The notes under the pieces: model-generated
The model's input: only the letters and a program-made list of their open reading frames with translations
What the model was told of the DNA's origin: nothing
Database searches by the model: none
In this document: one piece after another, positions 21,086-32,850 of the stretch
Position numbering within the stretch: position 1 is the stretch's first letter
Layout: each line of letters begins with the position of its first letter
Made by a program: the position numbers and the translations under genes
DNA from: Hypomesus transpacificus
Taxonomy: Eukaryota > Chordata > Actinopteri > Osmeriformes > Osmeridae
Direction: 5' to 3'
Assembly: GCF_021917145.1 (NCBI RefSeq)
Contig: NC_061073.1
Span: 15,473,507 to 15,537,506, forward strand
DNA: 64,000 bases

Positions 21086-24000
21086 ATGGCGGCGAATGAC
21101 CGTTCCCGGTCCGAAGCTGCTAAACAGCGACGACAGGATCAATTACAACGATGGTTGGGCTCAGAAGCCGAGCTAACAGGACCGGGCACACGGGAACTTG
21201 CGACGGGACCAGGGACGCGACGGGCCAAGGTTCGGTTTGCTCAAGGGGCCGTATTTATGGCTGCTTGTTCAGCTGGGGACCGGGAAGAGGTGGCGGCGCT
21301 GCTAAGACAGGGAGCTGATATCAACCACGCCAATATAGATGGACTGACAGCGCTTCATCAGGTATGATATCTCCACATAAAGTTGCTTTACCATAGTTAT
21401 AGAGCTGTAACAGCGTTGGGGGTATCAACACCTTATCACAGTAGCAGGCTATACAGTATTAGTCTACGTTAAGAAGATAACCGTTGAACTTGAACATCGG
21501 TCTTTCTCTTCTACAATTTGCACATTTTAAAAATACGCTATTAGTGTAGGCCATTCTAATTCAGAATGTAGGCAGCCAGATATGCAAAAAGCAACACTTA
21601 ACCTGGTGTTGAAATCTGCCGTGGTAGTACGATATGGAAGCTATCAAATGTAGGTTGGGTCAGCGTAAAAGTTTGCTTTTTTTCCTCTGCTGGAGTATTC
21701 GACACAAGACGGAAAGGGGAGCTTGAAAACAGACTGTAAACTTTGCTTCCGTTGCAGACTTTTAAAAATACTGTTGGCCCGTTTGCAGACATATAGTGCG
21801 TTTTAGCAGCCTTCAAACATTCATTAATTTGTTGTTAAAGACTAATTAAGACAATGAAACATTTCCTGAAGTTGCTGTTTATATTTGACTAGCTTTGTTT
21901 TCTTATATTTTCGGGGGGCGGTTCCTGGAGTAGGCTACTTGATATTAGAACCAGCACTTGCTTTGTATTTCAAATGGTAGGTTCATCGAGGGCCTAATGT
22001 CTTTACTTCAGGCAGCGATCTATAATCACTCTTATTCCAATCATTCTTATGTTATTGAGCAGTCTGGCAAAGTAGTTATAGTCACATACTACCCATCACA
22101 CAGCTCAAATAGAGGTGTGAAAGCTGTGTTTTGTATAGCCTACATTTGAGAGAATGTTTCTGACGTCTTATAGGGTACAGTAGCTGTATTTCAATTAACA
22201 TATAACACACACACAGGCAAATCAGCGTATCTGTGACTTTAACATGATGTTGGCTAACCTAGCATTGCTGCTTGCTACCACCCTACTGAATGAGTCATAA
22301 CAGAAAGGAACAGAACTAGTCTGGGCAGTATCAATGCCATAAAAGTCCTCAGTAATGCAGAATTTCTTCCACTTTTATCATTTGTCATGAAGCTATATGC
22401 AATTACACATCTGTTTCCCCTAATGTTCATTAAATGCAATGTAGTTTAATTAACTTTTATTAACTCAACCCATATGTTTTGCCAGTGACACAACCATCGT
22501 AGGCTATCTTGTTGTGTTAAAATAGTTTGAGCTAAAAGACATGCACATCGTTGCCATGTCTGTCTCTTAATACCTGAAGAGCAGTCACTGTGTTAGGATG
22601 TGCACGTGTTTGCGCCTTCATGTAAGGTTGTCTGTGCATTGCTGTCACCCAGTGTGGTCTCTCTCTTTTGCTGTCCATCCCTTTCTCCCCTGTTTCTCAC
22701 TAGTTGCCTGGCAACTAGAATTAAATATAGGTCTACACTCTCTAAACTTTCCATCCCCTTCATCCAAAGCCTCTCTCTGTCTTCTCCCTCGCACTGCTCC
22801 CTGTTCTCTCCTTTTTTTCTGTCTCACTCTCTCTGTCAAGTCCCCATGGTAGGGACTTTGGGGATTTCAGATGAAGAAATGGAAAACATTCCTCAAACTG
22901 CTCAAGCTGCTGTTGTCAAAGGCGATTTCCACAATGAGTCACTTGATGACCCCAGTGAAGGACTGGTAGAAAACGTTGCACATTCATAACAAGGAGTAGA
23001 AGAAGTGCCCGTCTGTTCATTCCGCGGAGAGTTCACAGTAGTTAAGAAGGGGGTGTGGGGGTCCCCCTTGGCTGCACACTTCCATCCATCATAGGGAGCC
23101 TTTATGGGCCTCCAGCACAGGGGAGAACAGACCTACCTTTTCCTGGACTACTGAAGAGGGTGGAGATCTCTATTCCGTAAACCACTTCAGTCTACCAGTT
23201 ATCCCACTTCATGAACATGGGGAGCAGGCTTAAATAGCTTTGTGATTAGTCAATTTAGGTGCCTTAGTGCCTTCAAGGAAAGCCTCTTAGCTGGCGTATG
23301 AAAGCCCTGATAGGCAGTATGCTCTACGAGCTAAAAAGTTCTGGGAAACTGGAGTCGATAGCTTAGGGAGCTCTGGAAGGAGGGTCTCTCGCAGGTGAAA
23401 TATAAATAAAGACCTTGAGGGGAAATAAACAATGAAAAGCAAAAGCTGTTCTCGGACCAGACATTGGGAGTTGTCTCCAGTACTCTCCTAACATTTATCA
23501 TGTACCTCGCGTTAAATGTAACCTGTTCAAGCAGTTTAATCATACTTTAGGCTGAGGTGTTGGATAAGCTCTTGTGTCATTGACCATATTCGCTAGACTG
23601 ATAGCACTTAGCCTAGATTGATAGCACTTAGCCTAGACTGATAGCACTTAGCCTAGATTGATAGATTGTTATCAATCGTACAATCAGACCCCGACACCAG
23701 CCATCTCTAAGACACTTGGATGAGGAATGACTACATGCCATCATCTACCACCCACACAGCTTTTAACAGCTCTTTTTTTCCCCCAGGGAATACTAGACAA
23801 AATAGATCACCGTATTTCCAATCCCTTTTGATAGGTTTTATAACAGTCTGGCTTTGTATTAGTAGCTAATCCACAGGCTCAAAAGGGACCCCAAATTGTT
23901 TATTTTATTGTAAAGTGCATACATCCTTTTCTGCCAAGTGTGCAGAAAAATAACCTCCACACAAAGCACTGTATTGTAGGTTACCAAACTTCTTTACATG

Positions 24001-24440
24001 GCTTTACAGACTCATTGCATTGTGATAGTGTAGGTGGTATAGCTATGCGGCCAAAGGCTCAAGTCCCCACTCTGAACATTGATTTGGATAAAAAGCGTCT
24101 GCCAGATGATTAGATTACAAATGCTCCTTGTATAGTGGTTGTAGTTCAGTATGGTGTCTGTGTGTGTGTCTCCTGTTAGGCGTGTATAGATGAAAACGCA
24201 GAGATGGTCCAGTTCCTGGTGGAGAGCGGAAGCGATGTGAGCCGGGGAGACAACGAAGGCTGGACTCCTCTTCATGCTTCAGCTTCCTGCGGCTTCATCC
24301 AGATCACCAAGTGGGTGTTTATGATCACACTTTGCATGTTATGCCAAAATGTGCAGTAGGCCCTCAGATGCCATCGCAACTGTGACAATCGGAAATGATC
24401 GAGCAAGAAGCTGAACGCAAAAGTAAAGAAAATGCAAATC

Positions 24441-24474
<34 letters not shown>

Positions 24475-27400
24475 CATGTGAATGTGTGCAACCATACTAG
24501 TGTAGTGCTTTGTGTGTGTGTGTGTGTTTGCTGCAGGTACCTGATAGAGCACGGTGCGCAGGTGGGGGCTGTTAACAGTGAAGGGGAGCTTCCTCTGGAT
24601 GTGGCCACTGAGGATGCTATGGAGAGACTCCTCAAGGCTGAAATCAAGAAGCAGGGTGGGAACTAATGTGGCCTAACTAACCCTGCATCAATCTGTCCTG
24701 GCTACCGATGGCTACTTCCTGCCAAATCTATTCTCTGTACTTTGCCAGACCGATATTACGTTGTTGGCACATATTGTTGTTATAGTTTGGTCTTGTCATC
24801 TTTATAAATTGATAATAGCAGGGGTAGTTGTAATGTTACAATGTTACTATAGTAACATCAGAACAATACTAGGTTAATGGCTGCTCAGAAAAAATTGATT
24901 TGGAAACTAAACTAACCAAACGATACACATCATTGACCAATCTGTTTACCTACCATTGTCTGTTACCTAACCTTTGCGTCCCAGTGTCTGTTAATGTGTG
25001 TGTTCACATGTATGTGTGACCTTGTATGTGTGTGCTAATTTGTGTGTGTGTGTGTTCTGTCTGACCTGTGTGACCCTCAGGCGTAGACGTGGATAAGGCC
25101 AGGCGGGAGGAGGAGAGGATCATGCTGCAGGATGCCATTGCTGTGTTGGCAGGGAGTGGCACTCTCACACCTCACCCCAACACCAAGGCCACCGCTCTCC
25201 ACGTCGCTGCCGCCAAGGGCTACATCGAAGTCATGAAGTGAGCTCCACAAACAGACACACACACAGTGACCACTTGGCAGCTTTTGGCATCAATCTGGGG
25301 ACCCGAAACGCCTATTTTTATTCACTGCTCTGTCCCTGTGTTGTGTTTTCTTTTCCGCTGCCCCTTTGTACTAAATGCCTCTCTTTTCTCCTCCCTCTCT
25401 CGCTCTCTAACTCTCTCCTTTCATCCCCCACTCTTTCATTATCTCTCGCTCTGTCTTTCTGTGTCTCTCTCTCTCTTGTCTCTCTCTCTCTCTCAGGGTG
25501 CTGTTGCAATGTGGGCTGGATGTGGACAGCCGGGACTGTGATGGGTGGAGCCCACTGCATGCAGCAGCGCACTGGGGACAGGAGGAGGTCTGCTCCCTGC
25601 TGGCTGACAAAATGTGTGACATGGCTGCTGTCAACATCGTGGTGAGGAGGCAGGCACCTGCACACACACACACACACACTATATTATGATGCTGTATGTT
25701 GACTTCTGGGCTGTGACTGTCCTTATTTCAGGGCCAGACCCCTTTGGATGTTGCTGACGAGAATCTAGTTGATACTCTGGAGGAGTTGCAGAAGAAACAA
25801 AATGCTGTAATTACTGTCTCTGACTTGAGGTTGCAAAACTGCGCCTTCAGGTTAACCAGCTTTGGCTACTTTTTAGTGTCACTAACACTGTTCTGTATTT
25901 GTTCTTAACACTGTTCTGTATTTGTTCTTAGTTACGCACTGAGAAAGCCAAACTCTCTCAGACGCCTGTTATCGAGACCAGCCCGCCTATCTCCATGGCT
26001 CCAGTTCGCCCACGCAGGTCAGTGTACAAGCGTGTGTTTCAGTCTGATTTAGTCACCCAATCACTGGCACCTCATAGTGTTTGCATGACGGTATGATGTC
26101 ACCATTGCCTATGTTCCCCTGCACCCTCTTGTGACCACCCACCCACAAGTAGTACCTCTTCATATTGGATAAACAGTTCATTTCCAGCGCCTAGACACAG
26201 CACACAGCTAAAACCACCGTGTTTTCACTTGTCAGCCTTTCTGCCTCCTCGATTGGATTCTCCATCCACACATACACTCTCTCATTGGCTGCACCCAGTG
26301 ATTGCCCACACTGATTGGCTCCTGCATGCCACCTGTCGTTCTGTCCTTGCCCCATCCCCGCAGGACCTCAATCTCTCGTATGAGCAGCAAGGAGAAGATC
26401 TGTCTCCACGAGCGCGAGAAGCACCCCCCTCTGGCCCTGCAGAGCAGCCCTGCGGAGGACGAGGAGGAGGAGGGTCAGCCGGGCTCCCAGGCCCAGGCCC
26501 AGACCTCCCAGGCCCAGACCTCCCAGGCCCAGACCTCCCAGGCCCAGACCTCCCAGGCCCAGACCAAGGCCTCCTGCAGCTCCAGCTCTGAGGACGAGAG
26601 CGAGTCCGAGAGCGACACAGAGTCAGGTGAGAAGAACTCGCAGTCCTCCTCACCACTGTGACCAAGTGAGATAGGCCTACCTTGGTATCACGAGCCTTGT
26701 CCCGGCATATCCGTGGTCGACATCCTTTGAAGGCAATGCTGTGCAGTGTGGAGCTTTACATTCCAAACCCTCTGTGTATTTAATACTGTGACTGTTGAGT
26801 GACTTTATTACACAGTCCAATGGAAGTTGTAATGGCTTATAATAACATCACTGTCTGATTATGCTGTTGCAGAGAAGGCAAAAAACCGAGAGATTATCAA
26901 CAACTTGAACAATAAGCGCAACAGTTCTGCACCCCATGCTACCTCTACGGCTACTAGTACTTCGGGAAACCAGGTTAAAAAGGTCAGACTCTCAGACTCA
27001 CTTTCACGTTTTAATTCTGCTTTTATCCAAAGCGACATACAAATTGTGGGTACAGTAAAGTGCAGTGGAAATTAAGGACTAGAAGTTCACAGTTCTAGTG
27101 ATAAGCAATTTATTTTACATTCATTTAGCAGACACTTTTATCCAAAGCGACTTGCAAGAAAGAGCTTTACAAAAAAGGCATAGGTCAATGCTCATAAACA
27201 ACGAGACCCTTAAAACAGCCTAAACATGAAGCATACATTGTGAAAAGCAAATAAGTGCCAATGGGTAGAACCTGAAGACATATATTAAATGGGGATATTA
27301 CATATACAGTGCAACAATAACAGCTCTGATACCTGACTTAAACTCCCTGATACATAACTGCACTGATAAGCTTGGTTCAAGTCGCTCGCTAGGAGAACAT

Positions 27401-30400
27401 CTACTGCTCCAGGCTCCATGACTGGGTAGTATTGTGGTGGAGGCCACCACCTTATGATCAGATGAGCAGCATGTGCTGTGTCTCCTCCCCGGGCAGCAGG
27501 ACCCAGGGAAGCCCCCCGCCCCTGAGGCCCCTGGCTCCTGGAGGACCTCTCTGAGGAAGGCGGGGAGCTCGGTGACTCTGGGCTCGGCCGGCGTGGCTGA
27601 CCCCGGCCAGGAGAGCAGCAAGGCCCCCGAGTCTGCCCTGGGCATGACTCGCTCCGCCTCCAGCCCTCGCCTCAGTTCTGAGGCGGACTCCAAGGTATCT
27701 GCACTCTGCAGGCCCAAACGAGCGGTCACACTCCTGCTTCTAACACCCCGCGCTCTGTACAACATGTTAATGCATGTTCCATCCTCTCTCTGTCCCAGGA
27801 GCCTAGGCTCGCCAGAGTGCCTCCCACTCCCACACGCCGCCTCTTCAACATCCCAGACAGCAACCCAGACAGCTCCAGCAGGTGTGTATGCCCCGCCCCC
27901 CGCCTGCGATGACACGCTGGTGGACGCTTGTTTTCAGGTTCACCGCATCTCTTCCCTTGTGCCACCCTGTCTGTCTGTCTCTCTCTCAGCTGGCTAAGTC
28001 GTAGCTCCTCTTACACCCGGCGCCACAATAGTCAGTCAGCGGGTGACCTCAGTAGCTCCAACCCCTCCCTGCCTCACAGGTCAGTCACGCGGCCCCATCA
28101 CCCTTCTCTGCATTTGTCTGCGCTCTTGTTTGTGGTTTGTGCAGTGCAACGCTGGGTCAGGCTACACCCTGTGAATGCTGCTTTATGTGCGACTGTACAG
28201 AATGGCCGCAGGTCTCGTTTTACAATGGCCACGGCTGTGTTTTCCCCAGCTCTTCTTATGGTAGGAGGGTGGATGACCCCACGCTGACCTCGAGCACAGG
28301 AGCCAGCTCTGCCGGACTCAGTCGGCTCAACAGCCTGGTGGCCCAGAGGTACACAACAACTCTGGCTCCAACTCTCTGGCTCTTTGCGTCTTTCTGTGAC
28401 TGGATGCTTGCCTAGCTGACTGACGCCATGCGAGCCTGACATTCTTCTCCGCTCCCTCTCTCCAGACAAGCTCAGGAACAGGCTGAGAGGAAGGACCCGG
28501 TCCCCGTCACCACCTTCACAGCCACCAACTCTGTAACCACGACAGCAGGAGACTCTGAGACCAAGCAAAGACGCAAGTGAGTTAGGGCCTGCGGCTCTTT
28601 TCCAACGTTTACACTACCTGTCTGTTTTTATAGATGTTTACAACTTGACCTTAAACAATGGGCCCGGCTGTGTTCAGACGGAGCTGGATGTTAACTAGGT
28701 GTTGGCTACATTCTGTCCAGGTCTTATCTGACTCCAGTGCGCGATGAGGAGGCTGAGGCCCAGAGGAAGGCTCGTTCCAGACATGCCAGACAGTCCCGAC
28801 GCTCCACTCAGGTCAGCAACATAACCAGCCCTTGCCCTAACTGGGGGGGGGATATCTGGGTTTGATTGAGCCAGCCTGGTGCAGTGGAACAAATAATGTG
28901 TCTCAGCGGCACAAACCTAGCCTATCTGGCAACATGTCAGGCATTCTCAAACAAATGCTGCAGGTATTTGACTGAATTTCCAAATGCTATTCGACTCCAG
29001 ATCTGTCTCCGATCATACTTTTTGGCTCGATGGAATCTGTTGCCACTTGTCAGCCATTAAAGACATTCCAGAGTCCCTCTCTCTCTGCTCTGTGTCCAGG
29101 GGGTGACACTAACCGACCTGCAGGAGGCAGAGAAGACCATAAAGACCGACAACAAAGGGAAAGACAAGAAAGAAGACGAGGGTAACCAGAAGAAGGCAGA
29201 GGAGGGGGTGAGCGATCCTCAGGTCATAAATGCACTGCGTGGTACATAAAAGGAGACCAGTCTAAGGCCTGTATCATGTGTTGGCACATGCCAGGTGTCC
29301 AGGAAGATGACTATTCAATGTGTTGACAGGAGGTGAGCTGGAGGTCTCGAATTGCTAGTTTGCAGAAGTCTGATCTGTTGGGCCTCACTCAGCCTGCTGG
29401 TACCCCTCGCCCTCGAGGTGGGCATTACACAGACACACACTCTCTCTCTCTCCCGCTCTCTAACTCAATCCCTCCCTTTTTCTTTCCAGTACCTCTCCAT
29501 ATTCCTTATCATTTGTTGACTTAAACTGAGTCACCCCTATGCTTCAATCTTGATGATAGTGTGTATGAACATGATAAGATGAACATGAATGCAAGAGGTA
29601 ATTCTCATCTGATGACTTGTTTCCTTGTTCAGATGTCGAGGGTGGGGCAGGGGAGAGTGAGAGCGACAGACTGGCCAGGGAGAGTAGAGAGAGACGGAGA
29701 GCCCGAGCCAGGAGGAGAGCTCAGAGGGCTGGAGAGGTGAGCAGTGTAGACTAGTCCCATTTTGTTGTGACCTAAGGTACTGGAAGCGGGCCTTTGGCAT
29801 AAACCGTCCTCTCCGTTTCCACAGAGCGATGACAACGATCCCAGCGGTGAGGAGGAGTTTGGAGGCACGCAGCAGCCACAGGTCTGTCTGCATATCGGAC
29901 TCTCTCTGTCTGTATTTGTCTCTGCATTTACTCCAGAAAAATGTCAACCAATGTCCACTCGATTTTCTTGTAACAGGCTGGAAGGCAGTTGAGCTCCAGG
30001 TATGGATTTGTTTCTTGTGTCTTCTGATCTGTCCTACTTCCTTTACGTGTATCTAAACTCAGTAATGACTGACTGATTGGTATCTCTGATGGCCCTCTCA
30101 GGTCTGACCTGTCCTGTAACGATTGTCTTCTGGGGGGGAGCTCTGAAACAAAAGATTATAAGAAGGTAATGGATTGGAGCCCTCTGTGACATGCTTGCGT
30201 ATAAAAAGGGCTATACAAATACATTTGATTTGATTTAATTTGATTGGACTGTTTGAATTTGGCAATCGAGTTTGTCGAATTTTCTCTCACTCAGTCACTC
30301 ACTTTGTCTCTTTGTGTGTGGTCTGAGTGCAGCTTTTTGAAGATGTTTCTAGAGAGAACAGCCAACTTCAGTGTCAGCTTCAAGACTCGCAGAGGATTGT

Positions 30401-31496
30401 CACTCAGACCAGGGTGGACCTGGACAAGGCCACTCAGGTGACATATGGCCTCAGTTCTCCAGCTACTCATTCAAACAAAATGTAACAATGTATTTCGAAT
30501 GCAAAAATGAAAGAGGACTTTGCCCGAACCTTGACACCGCATATGACATCATTTTGATATTTGAACTGCTATTGACCATGTTATAATGCCATGTATGCTA
30601 CAGAGACAGGAACGGTTTAGCGATTGCTCAGCCCTGCTCGAGTTAGAGAAAAAGGTAAGGGTCTCGTGTCATCAGGAAAATGCCAGATGTTTTAATGCAC
30701 AGGCTTGCCACACTTTGGCCACCACTGCCTGTTGGTCACGCTATCTGTCTCTCTGTCTTGCCCTCTCTGTTTGTGTGTTTTTCTCTCACTCTATCCACTC
30801 TCCCACTCATCTGTCTGTCCGTGCTATTCCTCCCATCTTGGTCTGTCTATTCTCGTTTCCCTCTCTCTGTTTCTCTCTCTCTGTTACTGGGGCCTCAGGA
30901 GCGGAGGATGTTGGAGCGGCGAGTGGCTGAGCTGGAGGAGGAGCTGAAGGTGAGCGAGAGAGAGAACAAAACGAACCTTCATATCGTCAACAGACACTCA
31001 GCATGCACATGCCTGATTAGCTGGTGGAAATCACTCGTGTTGTTGGCACCGTGGTAGTTCACTGAAGTATCAAACAAGGGGAATGTCTGGCTGAGTAGTT
31101 GGTGAATCTTCTAGCTTTCATCAGATCAGACTGGTAAACAAACCAGCTGCCAGATATGTTTGACCTTTACTAGAAAGACTGCAACACCCTTAACATCCAT
31201 TTGAGATATTTTGTTTACAGATGTCCTCTTTTGATTGATTATTCTCGCTTTTTAGAAGTGACTAAATCAGCAGATACAAAAATGTACTAACATGAAAAAC
31301 TATTTTAACATGTTTAGACATTGTTTCAATATACCCACACAACACTTGACTACGTGCATCATTGTCCATCCTCAACCCAACACGCCATCATGTGCTTCTA
31401 CCGTTTCAGGTTTTAGGAGACTTGAGAGCTGACAACCAGCGTCTGAAAGATGAAAACGGAGCCTTGATCCGTGTCATAAGCAAGCTCTCCAAATAG
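21086..31496 (+). CDS. ppp1r12c: Myosin phosphatase targeting subunit, PPP1R12 family (probably 12C)
   Basis: Twenty-four exons: 21086-21361, 24180-24310, 24537-24655, 25081-25237, 25497-25641, 25732-25806, 25932-26017, 26364-26626, 26873-26982, 27497-27694, 27799-27881, 27990-28079, 28250-28348, 28466-28576, 28721-28811, 29100-29181, 29633-29736, 29825-29881, 29977-29999, 30102-30165, 30333-30437, 30604-30654, 30899-30949, 31410-31496; about 885 residues. The PP1-docking RVxF motif is KVRF (48-51). Ankyrin repeats follow in two blocks ([39 protein letters not shown]). Exon 15-16 holds RRSTQGVTL, the inhibitory ROCK-type site (Thr at about 677), and the C-terminus is a coiled coil ending [11 protein letters not shown]. 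The protein recruits PP1 to myosin and dephosphorylates its light chain. Family certain; choice of 12C over 12A/12B rests on the short middle and N-terminus. Exon 9 could end at 26973 and exon 10 start at 27500. Confidence 0.9.
21362..24179. other. First intron of ppp1r12c
   Basis: About 2.8 kb. It contains a strong polypyrimidine stretch at about 22740-22840 followed by a short acidic open frame ending at 22989 (see findings), a 20-bp tandem repeat at 23593-23664, and a worn SINE-tail fragment at about 24072-24118. No exon supported by homology was seen. Confidence 0.6.
23593..23664. repeat. 20-bp minisatellite, about 3.6 copies
   Basis: Unit CTAGAYTGATAGCACTTAGC, with copies alternating C and T at the Y position, so it probably grew by duplication of a 40-bp dimer. 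It lies in ppp1r12c intron 1. Confidence 0.95.
24443..24473. repeat. Run of 31 G bases in ppp1r12c intron 2
   Basis: An uninterrupted G homopolymer about 63 bases upstream of the exon-3 acceptor, followed by a short TG repeat. Its true length is uncertain in any assembly. It has quadruplex-forming composition. Confidence 0.97.
25884..25929. repeat. Direct 23-bp duplication abutting ppp1r12c exon-7 acceptor
   Basis: Two identical copies of a 23-bp unit starting AACACTGTTCTG. The first is followed by AA, the second by AG, which is the acceptor used for the exon at 25932. The duplicated segment contains the pyrimidine-rich stretch, so the acceptor's upstream context is doubled. Confidence 0.93.
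26485..26566 (+). repeat. In-frame 15-bp minisatellite coding for Gln-Ala-Gln-Thr-Ser repeats
   Basis: Within ppp1r12c exon 8, the unit CCCAGACCTCCCAGG recurs about five times in frame and codes for repeated SQAQT pentapeptides between two acidic stretches. The period is a multiple of three, so copy-number change would not break the frame. The equivalent region of mammalian family members is low-complexity and acidic. Confidence 0.95.
27010..27170 (-). mobile_element. Worn SINE/L2-tail fragments in ppp1r12c intron
   Basis: At 27015-27040 and 27118-27165 the minus strand reads the conserved tail seen in the full-length SINEs (CATTTAGCAGACACTTTTATCCAAAG on the plus strand, in parts). Similar tail relics lie at about 24072-24118, 42050-42100 and 56585-56640, and a related RSg/L2-like tail at about 30188-30246. 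Confidence 0.65.
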
Positions 31497-31716
31497 ACTA
31501 GACGACGAGAGGGAAGCAGAACACCAACAGGGAACCCCTCCTCCACCCTCGATCCCTCCGTCCGCCCTTTCCACCCCTCTCCCTCCTCACATTCCTCCCA
31601 GTGCCAAAGAAAGAGAAAAGATGGGGGGGGAGAAACAGAGAATGTCCAATGCAAAAGAGCTCCATAGCTTGACATGATTGTGATGCCTCTTCAATGTAGC
31701 CTCGGCTAATCAGAGT

Positions 31717-31755
<39 letters not shown>

Positions 31756-32850
31756 CTTAATCCCCACTTCTCACCACAGGACGTATGGTATGTAGGCATG
31801 TAAAGCTCTGGTCCGGAGCTTCCACAGTAGCAAAGAGAGATTGACCAGGCTGAATGCCCTTGGCTTTAGAAACATGGATAAACACACATCTAGAACTGTG
31901 TGCCAGGGGGAAACTAATATGCACACACATTCCTTCATGTGCATCACAAACCCTTGATGCACATTCCACAAGCCCACGGCAACTGTGCTCTTTTAGCTCC
32001 CACTTTCTATTTATTTGTTGTGACCACATTCACACAACATATCCACTCATTTACTCCACAGACTACTAACCATCGAAGCCCCACTCCGATCTACGAGGCA
32101 CTTGTGACAATGGTTTTATGACATCCACCCATCCAGTCATCATTTTCTAATATCCTGACTAAACATTGTCCTTTTCCTTCAACAGTAAGGCAGGCTAAAC
32201 AGCCAATTGCCAGTTCATGTCCAACAGACTTGACTCTTGAAGATAGGGGAAGTCCATGGACCTTTTTATTGGTAGTTTCATTCCACGCATGAGTGTTTGA
32301 ACCCACCTACCTCTCCACCACTGCACTCCCCACTATTCTTTGTGACCACCGAGACACTCCATGCCCCTTAATGACCGCAGAGACAGGTCTGTTGACCGCA
32401 GCACTTTAGTCACTGCAGAGCAATACCAGATCTGTGAGGCGTTTGCCTATCCTTATGAATCATCTTGTACAGAACAACTCTCTGTCACCCATACTCCCTT
32501 CTATCTGTTGGGAGAGGGAGAAGGGGAACACCACAGAGCTGAAGGTCAAAGGTCATTGCACAACGGAACTTGCTGTTCTGTAAAAGCCTAATATGCTATG
32601 CATTGTTTTTTACTATTACCATTGATATCATGATTAAGATATTATTTTCGTATTTGTTCATTGTCCAATGTCAATCCCTCCCTCTTGCAAAGGGAGCACA
32701 GTTCTTTGTATTATACATGTGTATAAAAAAATATTAGTCTTGAATAATAATCTTCTGAAATTCAATGTCATGTAATCTTCCTTCACATGTTGGTTTTCTA
32801 ATATATTAAATGAATGTCAGCACCTAATAAAGAAAGAGTGTGTTTGTAGC
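31497..32850 (+). other. ppp1r12c 3' UTR with poly(A) signal
   Basis: Noncoding sequence after the TAG. A canonical AATAAA lies at 32826-32831, so the 3' UTR is about 1.35 kb. A (TG)n run occupies 31724-31754. No other gene is recognised. Confidence 0.7.

Noticed and set aside
25807-25860. Extension of ppp1r12c exon 6 past 25806 ([11 protein letters not shown]...)
   Set aside because: The family sequence QKKQNxLRxEK is restored only by splicing at the GTAATT donor to 25932.
29182-29207. Alternative end of ppp1r12c exon 16 at 29207
   Set aside because: It leaves phase 0 and forces the next exon into a frame unlike the family; ending at 29181 gives the expected DVEGG and a basic RERRRAR segment.
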